From CBDFGQ01 sp965247295 (GTDB lineage: Bacteria > Chloroflexota > Dehalococcoidia > Lucifugimonadales > JAGWBF01), in contig CBDFGQ010000005.1 in NCBI GenBank assembly GCA_965247295.1, positions 1 through 64,000 of the forward strand: 64,000 bases of DNA, written 5' to 3'. The translations under genes were made by a program, and so were the position numbers. The notes under the pieces are model-generated. The model had not been told where the DNA came from. It made no database searches and was given only the letters and a program-made list of their open reading frames with translations. Below, piece after piece: positions 7,727 to 16,293 of this stretch (positions are counted from its first letter, which is position 1; every line of letters starts with the position of its first letter).

Positions 7727-9502
7727 TCAACTGGGTTGTCGTCTTATATCATCCTTGACCAATTTCTTCAGATTGTAAAGGGGTTCGAAGAAGGGGAACC
7801 CACAGACCATGACCAGCATTGCTCCCAGCCTGATGGGCAGGAAGACGAGCCAATCTGGAAAAAAACTTGACCCCCAAAAAAATGACTTGCTGAACCGGAC
7901 GCGGGTACCGTTCTTTGTATCGTTCAACGTAAGCACGGTCCTGGTACCTGGGTTGCTTTTGCCATACCGACGGGTTAGAAAAACAACTTTGCGTTGAGGG
8001 TCAACTTCATGGATCAAGACGCGACAGTGAATTCGATTTCCGTATTTAACGAGATCGAATTCCTTGCCCTCACTTAGCTGACCAAACGCAAATGTGGCTT
8101 GCGGCCACCATTCAGTGAGCTTTTCAAGCCGTTCGATGAAACTCCAGACCGTTTCCCGTGGAGCATCAATTGTGACCCGGTTCTCTTCGAACCGCAAGAA
8201 GTAACCTCTCCGCGTTGGGCGAGGATTGATATCTTCGGACCTTTGGGTCCTCTCCTTTTCGCCGTAGGTGTCTATATTGATTCTCAACGCCCGTAGGGTA
8301 GGATGGTTTGGGTGCAATTCCTTTTCCCGTATTTCCAACTCCCACTGCAGAAACCGTCGGGCGTCACTGTGTCTTACCAGCGTGTCATAAAAATTAGCAG
8401 CCCCATAAAGGTGGTCAACATAGTTATCCCCCAACGCCACAGCCTTCTCCTTTATCTCTAATGCCTGTTGCAACAGATGGTCGGCCTCCTGGTCCATTCC
8501 TCTGCCAACATAGAACAATCCTACTGCAATCAGCCCAGCAGCCACCCCGGGGTGTTCCGGTCCAAGAGCTTTTTCCTTTATCGCCAGCGCCTGTTTTAGA
8601 AGAAGCTCGGCCTCGTCCTCCCTGCTTTTATTAGCGTAAAACCACCCTAGATGGGTCAGGGAATCCGCCACCTCGGTGTGTCCTGGCCCCAGAACCCTTT
8701 GCTTCATCTCCAGCGCCTCCACCAGACAGCGCTCGGCCTCTTCATCCTTGCCTTTCTCAGCGTAGAACCCGGATAGGCCTGCGAGGGAATCCGCCACCTC
8801 TGCGTGGTCTGCCCCCAGGACCCTTTGCTTCATCTCCAGCGCCTCCAGTATAAGGCACTCGGCCTCCTCATCCCTGCCTTTGTCGCCGTAGAACCGGGCT
8901 AGACCTGCGAGGGAATTCGCCACCTCAGTGTGTTCAGGCCCCAGGGCTTTCTTCTGTATTTCTAGTACTCGGTTGACAAGGGACTCAGCTTCTCGATCCT
9001 TTTGTCGGGAATCATAGAAGTGTGCTAGGTTCCACAGAGGACCGACCAGGTCCATGTGTTCTACCCCCTTGCGTTTTTCTGTGAGCTCCATGACTCTCTC
9101 CAGGCACGCCTCAACCGTAGTGTACTTGCCCCAGCTGGTATATAGGTCTGCAAGTCGATAAAGGGACTCATCCAGAGCGGGATTTTCAGACCCCATAGCT
9201 TTTTCATTGATCGCAAGGGCCTGCTTGAGAAGCCGCTCAGCCTTTCGAAAATCGCCTATTTCGCTATATGCCTCGGCCACCTCGTTAAGTGGACTGACTG
9301 TGTTAGGGTCGTCATGGCCCAAGGTTACCTGGGCAGTTTTCAGCGCGGCTTCTTTGACGTCAGGGCGAAGTTTACGTTGTTTTCTGCGCCGCCACCACAC
9401 TTCGACAGCGGTCTTCGGTCCCCCAATCACTAGTCCGGCCACCAGTCCGGCTACAAATGTGGCACCAATAAAAATCAGACTCGATAGGAGGATCTCATTC
9501 AT
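7727..9502 (-). CDS. Membrane-anchored TPR-repeat protein with C-terminal START/SRPBCC domain
   Basis: 591 residues from ATG 9502, preferred over the longer frame because GGAGG lies 7 bases upstream. Residues about 5-27 form one transmembrane segment followed by a basic stretch. Residues about 50-420 contain roughly nine kinesin-light-chain-type TPR units of 42 residues; several are almost identical (KQRVLG, H-x-EVADSL, FYAEKGKDEEAE). The last 150 residues begin with VTIDAPRETVWSFI and contain LTEWWP, the pattern of polyketide-cyclase/START (SRPBCC) domains that bind hydrophobic ligands. A hydrophobic segment near FPDWLVFLPIRLG may be a second membrane contact. The function is unknown, and the combination is unusual. 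Confidence 0.8.
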   Translation of the reverse strand: MNEILLSSLIFIGATFVAGLVAGLVIGGPKTAVEVWWRRRKQRKLRPDVKEAALKTAQVTLGHDDPNTVSPLNEVAEAYSEIGDFRKAERLLKQALAINEKAMGSENPALDESLYRLADLYTSWGKYTTVEACLERVMELTEKRKGVEHMDLVGPLWNLAHFYDSRQKDREAESLVNRVLEIQKKALGPEHTEVANSLAGLARFYGDKGRDEEAECLILEALEMKQRVLGADHAEVADSLAGLSGFYAEKGKDEEAERCLVEALEMKQRVLGPGHTEVADSLTHLGWFYANKSREDEAELLLKQALAIKEKALGPEHPGVAAGLIAVGLFYVGRGMDQEADHLLQQALEIKEKAVALGDNYVDHLYGAANFYDTLVRHSDARRFLQWELEIREKELHPNHPTLRALRINIDTYGEKERTQRSEDINPRPTRRGYFLRFEENRVTIDAPRETVWSFIERLEKLTEWWPQATFAFGQLSEGKEFDLVKYGNRIHCRVLIHEVDPQRKVVFLTRRYGKSNPGTRTVLTLNDTKNGTRVRFSKSFFWGSSFFPDWLVFLPIRLGAMLVMVCGFPFFEPLYNLKKLVKDDIRRQPS

Positions 9503-9694
9503 CAAGTAACCTCCCCACAAATGAATCAAGCGCCGACCACGGGTAAGCACATAAAGAATAGCTCACTGACATGCTGGGGTAAATGTGGTCTCGCCAGGCT
9601 CCAGCAGCGTTTGGTGTCGTCGTAGCCCCAGGCGGCTGCAAACCGCCCGGCCCGACCGACCAGCTCGGTCTTCGGCACCCATGAGGAGCCAGAG

Positions 9695-10732
9695 TTACAG
9701 CACCAGCATCGCGTCGCCGAAGGAGTAGAAGCGGTATTCCTGGGCGATGGCATCTCTGTAGGCAGCTAGCAGGCGCTCCCGGCCGGCGAAGGCGCTGGCC
9801 ATCATTAGCGTCGTGGTTCGCGGCAGGTGGAAGTTGGTTATGACGGCGTCCACCAGCCGGAACCGGTGCCCGGGCAGGATGTAGAGTCGTGCCCAGCCGG
9901 AGGTAGGGCCAAGGAAAGGAGAGCCCGTGTCCGCGGCACATAGCGCCGCCTGCTCCAGGATGCGGACCGAAGTGGTACCCACGGCCATTACCCGTCGCCC
10001 ATCCCGCCGGGCGGCGTTAAGCTGGTCGGCGGCATGCTCGCCCACCTCGTAATACTCACCCTGGAGCACGTGATCCCTGGGGTCCTCCTCATGGACCGGT
10101 TGGAAGGTGTCCAGTCCCACGTGGAGGGTGACGTACACCTGCTGCACCCCCCTGGCGTGGAGCAGTTCGAGGAGCCTGGGGGTGAAGTGCAGCCCGGCCG
10201 TGGGCGCGGCTACGCTGCCGGGGACCTTGGCATACACGGTCTGGTACCTCTCCGGGTCGCCGAGGGGCTCGTGAATGTAGGGAGGCAGGGGGACTTCACC
10301 CGCCTGCTCCATCCCATCTTCGGAGGAGAGGCGTACTGTCCTAACGCCATCCTCTGCCACATCCAGGACCTCCACTGATATCTCCTCGCCGGCATTTCCC
10401 TCGACCAACAGGATGCTGCCGGGCCTTAACCCACGCCCCGGCCTACCCACCGCCTTCCACACCCGGGGCTCAAGACGCCTCAGCAGCAGAAGCTCGACCC
10501 TTCCGCCGCTGCCCTGTCTTCTGGCGAAAATCCTGGCGGGAATCACACGGCTGTCGTTCAGGACGAGCACATCTCCCGGCCCGAGATACTCCACCAGGTC
10601 AGAGAAGCGCCTGTGCTCGATCCGCCCGGTCCTGCGGTGGAGGGCCAGAAGCCGCGAGGAATCCCGTGGCTCCACCGGAGTCTGGGCAATGAGATGGTCG
10701 GGAAGCTTGTAGTCGAATTCGCTGATACGCAT
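9695..10732 (-). CDS. queA: S-adenosylmethionine:tRNA ribosyltransferase-isomerase
   Basis: 345 residues from ATG 10732, where the family-typical start MRISEFDYKLP appears; the open frame extends upstream without family similarity. QueA moves the ribosyl part of S-adenosylmethionine onto 7-aminomethyl-7-deazaguanine in tRNA to make epoxyqueuosine. Conserved segments include LNDSRVIPAR, AAPTAGLHFT, YVTLHVGLDTFQPV, VGTTSVRILE and NFHLP. The length is normal. No other queuosine genes are in the window. The last codons (GDAMLVL) overlap the 16-bp sequence repeated at 7601-7616. Confidence 0.95.
   Translation of the reverse strand: MRISEFDYKLPDHLIAQTPVEPRDSSRLLALHRRTGRIEHRRFSDLVEYLGPGDVLVLNDSRVIPARIFARRQGSGGRVELLLLRRLEPRVWKAVGRPGRGLRPGSILLVEGNAGEEISVEVLDVAEDGVRTVRLSSEDGMEQAGEVPLPPYIHEPLGDPERYQTVYAKVPGSVAAPTAGLHFTPRLLELLHARGVQQVYVTLHVGLDTFQPVHEEDPRDHVLQGEYYEVGEHAADQLNAARRDGRRVMAVGTTSVRILEQAALCAADTGSPFLGPTSGWARLYILPGHRFRLVDAVITNFHLPRTTTLMMASAFAGRERLLAAYRDAIAQEYRFYSFGDAMLVL
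9701..9716. repeat. 16-bp direct repeat inside the queA 3' end (right copy)
   Basis: CACCAGCATCGCGTCG, identical to 7601-7616. Here it is the genuine 3' coding end of queA, two codons before the stop at 9695-9697. The outward sequences differ beyond the 16 identical bases. Confidence 0.75.
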
Positions 10733-10819
10733 GAGTTCCCTGGGGTTAGCGGTAGTTTCACAGGACCACGGCGAAAATGAGCGGTGCCTTGCCCACACTT
10801 TGAAGGACGGGCACCGGGA

Positions 10820-12187
10820 TCAGTAGGATGCGTAAACCGTCTCCTCCAGCGTGTCCAGTCGGTGATTTAGGAGCTCACTAAAGTAGGCGGCGAGGGTGCG
10901 GTTCTCGGCTAGAAGCGCCTGAAAGGCGTCCTTGGGCAGCCTCCATACCTCTAGGTCTGTCAAAGCGACCACGGTGGCGAACCGGGGCTGGTCGGTAAGG
11001 AGTGCCATCTCGCCAAACCCTTCTTTTACCCCAATTTGTGCTACTTGAACGTCCGGTCCATCCAGACTCTCAGCCTCCACCTGCACACTGCCACTCCTGA
11101 CGACGTAGAAACAGTCTCCTGCGTCCCCCTGACGGACGATGGTCGATCCCTGGGGAAAACGCAACAGCTCCATGGAAGGCATAAGGCTGACCAGACTCTT
11201 AGTGCCTAGCCTGCCGAAGAAGGGGACCGTTTTAAGCTCATCTAAATCGACAGGGCCAGCAACTTCCCCCTGGGCAGCTGGGGCTCTCTGTACTGCCGAG
11301 GCAGCGATCGCTTCCGCCACGGCGCCTCCCACAGGCCCGGCTCCATTCTCGGCTCCACGGAGCCGGTGAGTGCATCTCTGGCAGATATCCTGGTCTGCGG
11401 GGTTGTTGTAGCTGCACCGGGGACAGAGTCCCTCCTCATTCTCCAAGTACATATCAGGCCGCCCCGCTGGGATCCTATCGAGCGATACCACCCGCCTCCT
11501 GGACACCAGACTGTCCTCAACGATCCTACCCTCCACCAGCCTTACCGCCCTACGGCAGTAGTTTGCTGCACTGGCGTCGGCGGTCTCGATGACCACGGCT
11601 CGGCCCTCGTCGCTTAGCTTCTGGAAAAGGCCCATCACCTCTTCCCGAGCGGTGTTATCCAGCGCCCTCGTCGGCTCATCGGCAAATAGCACCGGCGGCT
11701 CGTGGACCAACGCCCGGGCCATAGCCACACCCAGTCGCTGGCCCGTTGAAAGCATCCCCAGTTTTAGCTCTACGTGGCGGCTCTCTAGGCCCACCGCTCT
11801 AATGGCGGCCCAGGCCATCTGACGCCGCTCGCGTTCTGCGAAGCCCTGGGCCATCAGGATCGTCTCGACGTTCGCCAGCCCGGTTTCCTTGGCCTCAAGC
11901 TTGATGTCCGGGTAGAGATAGCCGAGCCTGTAGTAATGGGCCCAGGCGAGCTGAGCATCTGCAAGCTGGATCACGTCCAGGTCGCCGATGTGGAGCTCTC
12001 CGGAATCGGGCCTTTGAATACAGCCCAGGATACTCAAGAGGGTGGACTTCCCCGCACCACGTCTCCCCACTATAGCAACCATTTCCCCAGGGTACACCTC
12101 GAGGGAGACGTCGGTCATGGCATGTACCAGCCCGCTACTTGGCCGGTACACCTTCGTCAAATGCGATGCTTGGATTGCTGCGGCCAC
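10820..12187 (-). CDS. ABC-type ATPase fused to zinc ribbon and cyclic-nucleotide-binding domain (copy 1)
   Basis: 455 residues, GTG start with GGAGG upstream. The N-terminal domain is a LolD/MacB-type ABC ATPase: Walker A GRRGAGKST (41-49), signature LSTGQ (146-150), Walker B LFADEP (Glu171). A CxxC...CxxC zinc ribbon follows (CPRC at 255-258, CQRC at 269-272). Residues about 325-440 form a cNMP-binding domain with GDAGDCFYVV and the phosphate cassette FGEMALLTDQPR. The Q-loop glutamine is replaced by proline (Pro93) and the switch histidine is missing (VIETADAS). No permease gene is adjacent. The cNMP domain suggests nucleotide-sensing control of an ATPase or of a separate transporter; this is inference. 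Confidence 0.85.
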   Translation of the reverse strand: MAAAIQASHLTKVYRPSSGLVHAMTDVSLEVYPGEMVAIVGRRGAGKSTLLSILGCIQRPDSGELHIGDLDVIQLADAQLAWAHYYRLGYLYPDIKLEAKETGLANVETILMAQGFAERERRQMAWAAIRAVGLESRHVELKLGMLSTGQRLGVAMARALVHEPPVLFADEPTRALDNTAREEVMGLFQKLSDEGRAVVIETADASAANYCRRAVRLVEGRIVEDSLVSRRRVVSLDRIPAGRPDMYLENEEGLCPRCSYNNPADQDICQRCTHRLRGAENGAGPVGGAVAEAIAASAVQRAPAAQGEVAGPVDLDELKTVPFFGRLGTKSLVSLMPSMELLRFPQGSTIVRQGDAGDCFYVVRSGSVQVEAESLDGPDVQVAQIGVKEGFGEMALLTDQPRFATVVALTDLEVWRLPKDAFQALLAENRTLAAYFSELLNHRLDTLEETVYASY

Positions 12188-12287
12188 CGCGACGCCTCCG
12201 TCGGTTCAGTGTCCGTATAAGGCACTTATCGGCCACTAATAAGAGTCTATCCAAATCAATTTTATAGGCCCCGGCTCAGAAAATCAA

Positions 12288-12650
12288 TCACACGGAGGGA
12301 TATACCGCATCCTGTAGCTTGCTCAGTCGCTCGCTCAGCAAGCGATTAAAGTATAGGGACAGTGAGATGTTTTCGGATAGGAGCATCTCGAAGGCCGCCT
12401 TGGGAAGGGCCACGCCTCGACTTCGTCCAAGGCAACGACGCTGGCCGACCGAGGCATGCCCGTAATCAAGGCCATCTCTCCAAACCCTTCACTGGGGCCC
12501 AAGGTAGCGACTAGAGTTTGCGATCCGTCGCCCAGCCGGCGTCCTACCTGGACTGTCCCCTTCCTTAACGATGTAATAAGAGTCTCCGGCGTCTCCCTGC
12601 TTCACTATGGTAGAGCCCGCCGGATAGCTACGCCAGACTCCAGGGCCGGT
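12288..12650 (-). pseudogene. Decayed cNMP-binding domain of ABC fusion copy 2
   Basis: Downstream of the stop at 12605 the minus strand still encodes the rest of a cNMP-binding domain, split over three frames. YPAGSTIVKQGDAGDSYYIVKEG is followed, after a shift, by VQVGRRLGDG and GFGEMALITGMPRSASVVAL, then after another shift by LPKAAFEMLLSEN ending at a TGA at 12288-12290. The shifts fall near 12627, in the CCCC run at 12557-12560 and near 12407. Homology with copy 1 is clear. This is either genuine decay or indel errors at short homopolymers. Confidence 0.8.
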
Positions 12651-13654
12651 ATCACCTTCATCAGGCTCTTAGGCCCCAGCCCGGTGAGAAAGGGGACCTT
12701 CTTCAGCTCCTCTACGTACTCCTGTCCTGGGACCTTGCCCTGGTCCGACGTGCTCTCAACCCCTAGCCCGCGTCCTTCGATGCCACGCAGGCGACCCTCA
12801 ATGGACTGCATCTCCTCTTTGGACAGGTTAAGGGGAAACCTGCACCGGTAACAGACGCTCGCCTTCGGGGGGTTGTCGCGGTTACACCGCGGGCAAACAG
12901 TCTCTTCGCCTCTGGAGTCGTCATCGCGGGACGCCGTGGCTACCCGTGACCCCGGAATGATGCGCCGTTTGGACACCAGTCCCCGGTCCACGGCCGTTCC
13001 CTCGGTTATCCTCACCGTCCTCCGGCAGTAGCTGGCCACGCCCGACTCGGCACTGGCGATGACTATGGTCCTGCCCTCGTTGTTCAGACTCTGGAACAGC
13101 CCCAGCACCTCCTCGCGGGAGGTGCTGGCCAGCCCCTTGGTGGGCTCATCGGCGAAAATAACTATCGGGTCGTTGACCAGGGCCCGGGCGACAGCCACAG
13201 ACTGGCGCTGCCCCGTCGAAAGCTGTCTGAGCGTCCGGTCCAGCCGGTTTCCCAGGCCCACAGCCGTCAGGGCATCCAGCACCCGACGCCGGCGGTCTCG
13301 AGGAGACATTCCCTCGTCCCAAAGGGCGACCTCCACGTTAGTCGCCGCCGTTTCATTGGGCAGCAGATTGAATGCCTGGAAGATAAAGCCGACTTTCTGA
13401 GCGCGGACCCGTGCCAGTTCTTCATCCTCAAGCTGGGTCACGTCCAGGTCCTCTAGGAGCACACGCCCCGAATCGGGACGCTGAAGGCAGCCAAGTGTGT
13501 GGAGGAGGGTAGACTTTCCGGAGCCTGTCCTCCCGATAATGGCAACCATCTCACCTGGGTAAACCTCCAGGGAGACGTCGTTCAACGCGTACAACATTTG
13601 GTCACCCAGGTTGTACGTCTTGGTCAGATTCTTTCCAACTACCGTCGCGCCCAT
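12605..13654 (-). CDS. ABC-type ATPase with zinc ribbon, cNMP domain truncated by frameshift (copy 2)
   Basis: 349 residues from ATG (GGAGAG upstream). It is a paralogue of the next gene: Walker A GRTGSGKST (41-49), intact Q-loop Gln93 (FIFQAFNLLP), signature LSTGQ (145-149), Walker B IFADEP, then a zinc ribbon (CPRC, CYRC). The switch histidine is absent here too (VIASAES), and the D-loop reads TKGLAS instead of SALD. The frame ends at 12605 just as the cNMP domain begins, because of a frameshift; remnants continue to 12288. It probably arose by tandem duplication. Whether the ATPase-zinc ribbon part is still made and functional cannot be told. Confidence 0.8.
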   Translation of the reverse strand: MGATVVGKNLTKTYNLGDQMLYALNDVSLEVYPGEMVAIIGRTGSGKSTLLHTLGCLQRPDSGRVLLEDLDVTQLEDEELARVRAQKVGFIFQAFNLLPNETAATNVEVALWDEGMSPRDRRRRVLDALTAVGLGNRLDRTLRQLSTGQRQSVAVARALVNDPIVIFADEPTKGLASTSREEVLGLFQSLNNEGRTIVIASAESGVASYCRRTVRITEGTAVDRGLVSKRRIIPGSRVATASRDDDSRGEETVCPRCNRDNPPKASVCYRCRFPLNLSKEEMQSIEGRLRGIEGRGLGVESTSDQGKVPGQEYVEELKKVPFLTGLGPKSLMKVIPALESGVAIRRALP

Positions 13655-13795
13655 TAGAAGCTCTCCGTGGCTGGTTCCTGGCTACTCCGGATACAGTCCC
13701 ACCCTGATAGCAATACGGGAGTGTAAGCAAAAGCACTACTGGGATGTAAGCAATTGTAGTAGGCCACTTAAACACGGTCAAGGCTTGAATATATC

Positions 13796-14686
13796 TTATG
13801 AGCGACCGTGGATGCCTAATCGCGCGGCAGTAAGTGTGTTCAGCAGCAGCATGGCGATGGTCATGGGCCCCACGCCGCCCGGCACGGGGCTGATGGCCTC
13901 CACCTTTTTGGACACCTCCTCGAAGTCCACGTCCCCCACCAGACGGTAGCCCGACTTACGCGTGGAGTCGGGGACACGGTTAATGCCCACGTCCACCACG
14001 ATGGCACCATCCTTCACCATGTCGGCGGTGATGGCCCTGGGGCGTCCCATGGCCGCAACCAGAATGTCCGCCTGGCGAGTCATCTCGCCAACATTTTTGG
14101 TGCCGGTGTGGCACACGCTAACTGTCGCATTGGCCCCAGCCCGTTTCTGCATGAGCAACATGGCCAGGGGCTTGCCCACGATGCCGCTTCGGCCACATAT
14201 CACAACGTGCTTTCCGCCAGGGTCGTAGCCGTTGCGCAACAGTAGCTGTTGGGCTCCTCCCGGAGTGCAGGGTACGTAGTCGGCGTTCCCCTGGGCCACC
14301 TTTCCCACGTTCAGCGGATGGATCGCATCCACGTCTTTCTCGGGACTTACCGTCATCACTACAGCGCCCTCGTTCACGTGCCCCGGGAGAGGTAGCTGCA
14401 CCAGGATCCCGTGAAAACGGGGATCTCCGTTTAGCTTGCCTATCAGGTCGACGATCTCCTGCTGAGAGGTGCTTTCGGCGAGGTTGAACGTCTCGCTGAA
14501 CATACCCACCTCATGGCAGGCACGGCCCTTGTTGCGAACGTAGATGGTCGAAGCGGGGTCGTCTCCTACCAGGATGGCCGCAAGGCCCGGCGTTACGTCG
14601 TGCTTCTGCCGCATCTCCGTCACGGCCTCCGAGACCTCGGCGCGAATCGCCTTGGATGTGGCGGTACCGTCAAGTATCTTTGCCAT
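13796..14686 (-). CDS. folD: Methylenetetrahydrofolate dehydrogenase / methenyltetrahydrofolate cyclohydrolase
   Basis: 296 residues, ATG start. FolD interconverts 5,10-methylene-, methenyl- and 10-formyl-tetrahydrofolate using NADP. Visible signatures are YVRNKGRACHEVG with the catalytic lysine, GILVQLPLPGHV, the Rossmann segment GRSGIVGKPLAMLL, DVGINRV and PVPGGVGPMT. Length and start are typical. It is divergent from metF across a 325-bp control region, so both folate genes may be controlled together. Confidence 0.97.
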   Translation of the reverse strand: MAKILDGTATSKAIRAEVSEAVTEMRQKHDVTPGLAAILVGDDPASTIYVRNKGRACHEVGMFSETFNLAESTSQQEIVDLIGKLNGDPRFHGILVQLPLPGHVNEGAVVMTVSPEKDVDAIHPLNVGKVAQGNADYVPCTPGGAQQLLLRNGYDPGGKHVVICGRSGIVGKPLAMLLMQKRAGANATVSVCHTGTKNVGEMTRQADILVAAMGRPRAITADMVKDGAIVVDVGINRVPDSTRKSGYRLVGDVDFEEVSKKVEAISPVPGGVGPMTIAMLLLNTLTAARLGIHGRS

Positions 14687-14838
14687 ACTCCACCCTGCCC
14701 TGGTCCTGGTTGTGGGCCACTACAACCACCCAAGTGCGGCACCGAAGCGGTTTTGAGCCACGGCGTGGCCCGGGTCGACCATGGTGCCGGTTTAGAATTT
14801 GATACCAACCGACACCGGCTGTCAACCCCGAAAAGCAG

Positions 14839-14868
14839 TTGGACAAGGAAAGTCCCCATGACTATAAT
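14839..14868 (+). promoter_or_regulatory. Sigma-70-type promoter for metF
   Basis: TTGGAC at 14839-14844, an 18-base spacer, and a perfect TATAAT at 14863-14868. The start of transcription would be near 14875, about 135 bases before the metF start. A short GC hairpin (AGGGGC/GCCCCT, about 14915-14928) lies in the leader; it is too small to call an attenuator. Confidence 0.6.
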
Positions 14869-15011
14869 ACCTTAAAACAGTCGGTCAGGCGTGCTAACTG
14901 CAGGCAGAAGAATCAGGGGCAAGCCCCTCTGCAAGTAGTCTCAGAGCCTTCCCTGAGCTCAAAGGGGATGGGCGAAACGGTATCTAAGATCTCTGATAGT
15001 GAGGTGTCCAG

Positions 15012-15893
15012 TTGAGCGGTTTCAGTAACAAGCTGAGCTCCCGAAAGTTTCTCGTGACGGCTGAGCTTAATCCTCCAAAGGGTGTGGACGTCAACCCGAT
15101 CCTGGATCGAGGGGTGAGCCTGAAAGGTATGGTGGACGCCTTCAACGTTACCGATTCCCAGAGCTCCATCATGACCACGGGACCGCTCGCCCTTGCCCAC
15201 ATGCTTATAGACAGGGGAGTTGAACCCATCCTCCAGATCACCGGTCGGGACAGGAACCGCATAGCCCTCCAGTCGGACCTGCTGAGCGCCTCCTTGCTGG
15301 GCGTCGAGAACGTGCTGTGCCTCACCGGCGACCCCCCGACGAGCGGCGACCATCCCGAGGCCAAGCCAGTGTTCGACCTTGACGGAGTTAGTCTGGTGAA
15401 GGCAGCCAACGACCTGATGACCGGCGTGGACATGTCAGGCAACGAGCTGAAGGGGACCCCCAGTTACTGTATCGGCGCTGCCGTGAACCCCGGGGCCAAA
15501 GACCGTGCAAAAGAGATCAGTCGGATGCAGCAGAAGGTGGAGATGGGGGCTACCTTTTTCCAGAGCCAGGCAATATTTCACCCCGAGTCCTTCGGCGAAT
15601 TTATGGAAAGCGTCAGCCACATGAAGGTGCCCGTTCTGGCCGGGATCATACTCCTCAAGTCCGGTCGCATGGCCCGGTTTTTGAACGACCATCTTCCGGG
15701 AGTGTATGTGCCCCAAGACCTCGTCCTGGAGATGGAGGATGCCGAAGATAGACGTAAGGCGAGTGTAGAGATAGCAGGCCGAATTATCAGGGAGGTTAGG
15801 GACCACTGCCGGGGGGTCCATATAATGGCCATAGGCTGGGAGCGGCTGATTCCCCAGGTTCTGCAAGAGGCCGGCCTGGTAGCCGGCGTCTAA
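15012..15893 (+). CDS. metF: Methylenetetrahydrofolate reductase (MetF family)
   Basis: 293 residues, TTG start with GAGGTG 5 bases upstream. It is a TIM-barrel flavoprotein of the MTHFR family that reduces 5,10-methylene-THF to 5-methyl-THF. Segments seen are VTAELNPPKG with the conserved Glu near the N-terminus, ITGRDRNR, VLCLTGDPP, CIGAAVNPG and FFQSQAIFHPE. The length matches bacterial MetF or the short MTHFR-like proteins of acetogens and Chloroflexota. The divergent folD and the acpS/nnr genes downstream suggest a housekeeping region; AcpS starts 6 bases after its stop. Confidence 0.88.
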   Translation: MSGFSNKLSSRKFLVTAELNPPKGVDVNPILDRGVSLKGMVDAFNVTDSQSSIMTTGPLALAHMLIDRGVEPILQITGRDRNRIALQSDLLSASLLGVENVLCLTGDPPTSGDHPEAKPVFDLDGVSLVKAANDLMTGVDMSGNELKGTPSYCIGAAVNPGAKDRAKEISRMQQKVEMGATFFQSQAIFHPESFGEFMESVSHMKVPVLAGIILLKSGRMARFLNDHLPGVYVPQDLVLEMEDAEDRRKASVEIAGRIIREVRDHCRGVHIMAIGWERLIPQVLQEAGLVAGV

Positions 15894-15898
15894 GGGGA

Positions 15899-16285
15899 AT
15901 GCTTACCACCGGCGTGGACATAATCGAGATCGAGCGCATCAGTAGGGCGCTGGAACGCTGGGGACAGCGGTTCCTCAAGAGAATATACACGGAAGATGAG
16001 ATCTCCTACTGCAGGGGGAGGGCACAGAACCTCGCGGTCCGGTTTGCCGCCAAAGAGGCCGCCATGAAGGCCCTGGGCACGGGATTACGGGGGGTGGGCT
16101 GGAAGGACATAGAGGTGGTGCGGGGCAGTGGAGGAGCGCCGTCCATTCGCCTGCATGGCCGTGCCCTCCGCCGAGGCGAGAGCCTTGGAGTGAGGCAGCT
16201 GGCGCTCAGCCTTTCTCACTCGAGAAAGTATGCCGTGGCCATGGTGGTGGGCATGATTCCCGATTCAGATGGCGGTAGCTCCTGA
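15899..16285 (+). CDS. acpS: Holo-[acyl-carrier-protein] synthase
   Basis: 128 residues, ATG with AGGGGA upstream. AcpS moves 4'-phosphopantetheine from CoA to the serine of acyl carrier protein. It shows the two family motifs: GVDIIEIERI at the start (metal-binding Asp) and RFAAKEAAMKALGTG in the middle, then LSLSHSRKYAVA. It is followed 9 bases later by nnr, a common acpS-nnr arrangement. The substrate acpP is in this window at 61928-62188. Confidence 0.95.
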   Translation: MLTTGVDIIEIERISRALERWGQRFLKRIYTEDEISYCRGRAQNLAVRFAAKEAAMKALGTGLRGVGWKDIEVVRGSGGAPSIRLHGRALRRGESLGVRQLALSLSHSRKYAVAMVVGMIPDSDGGSS

Positions 16286-16293
16286 GCCGGACC

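Noticed and set aside
14912..14935. A riboswitch or attenuator in the metF leader
   Set aside because: Only a small hairpin is present; no recognised S-adenosylmethionine or folate riboswitch core could be traced.
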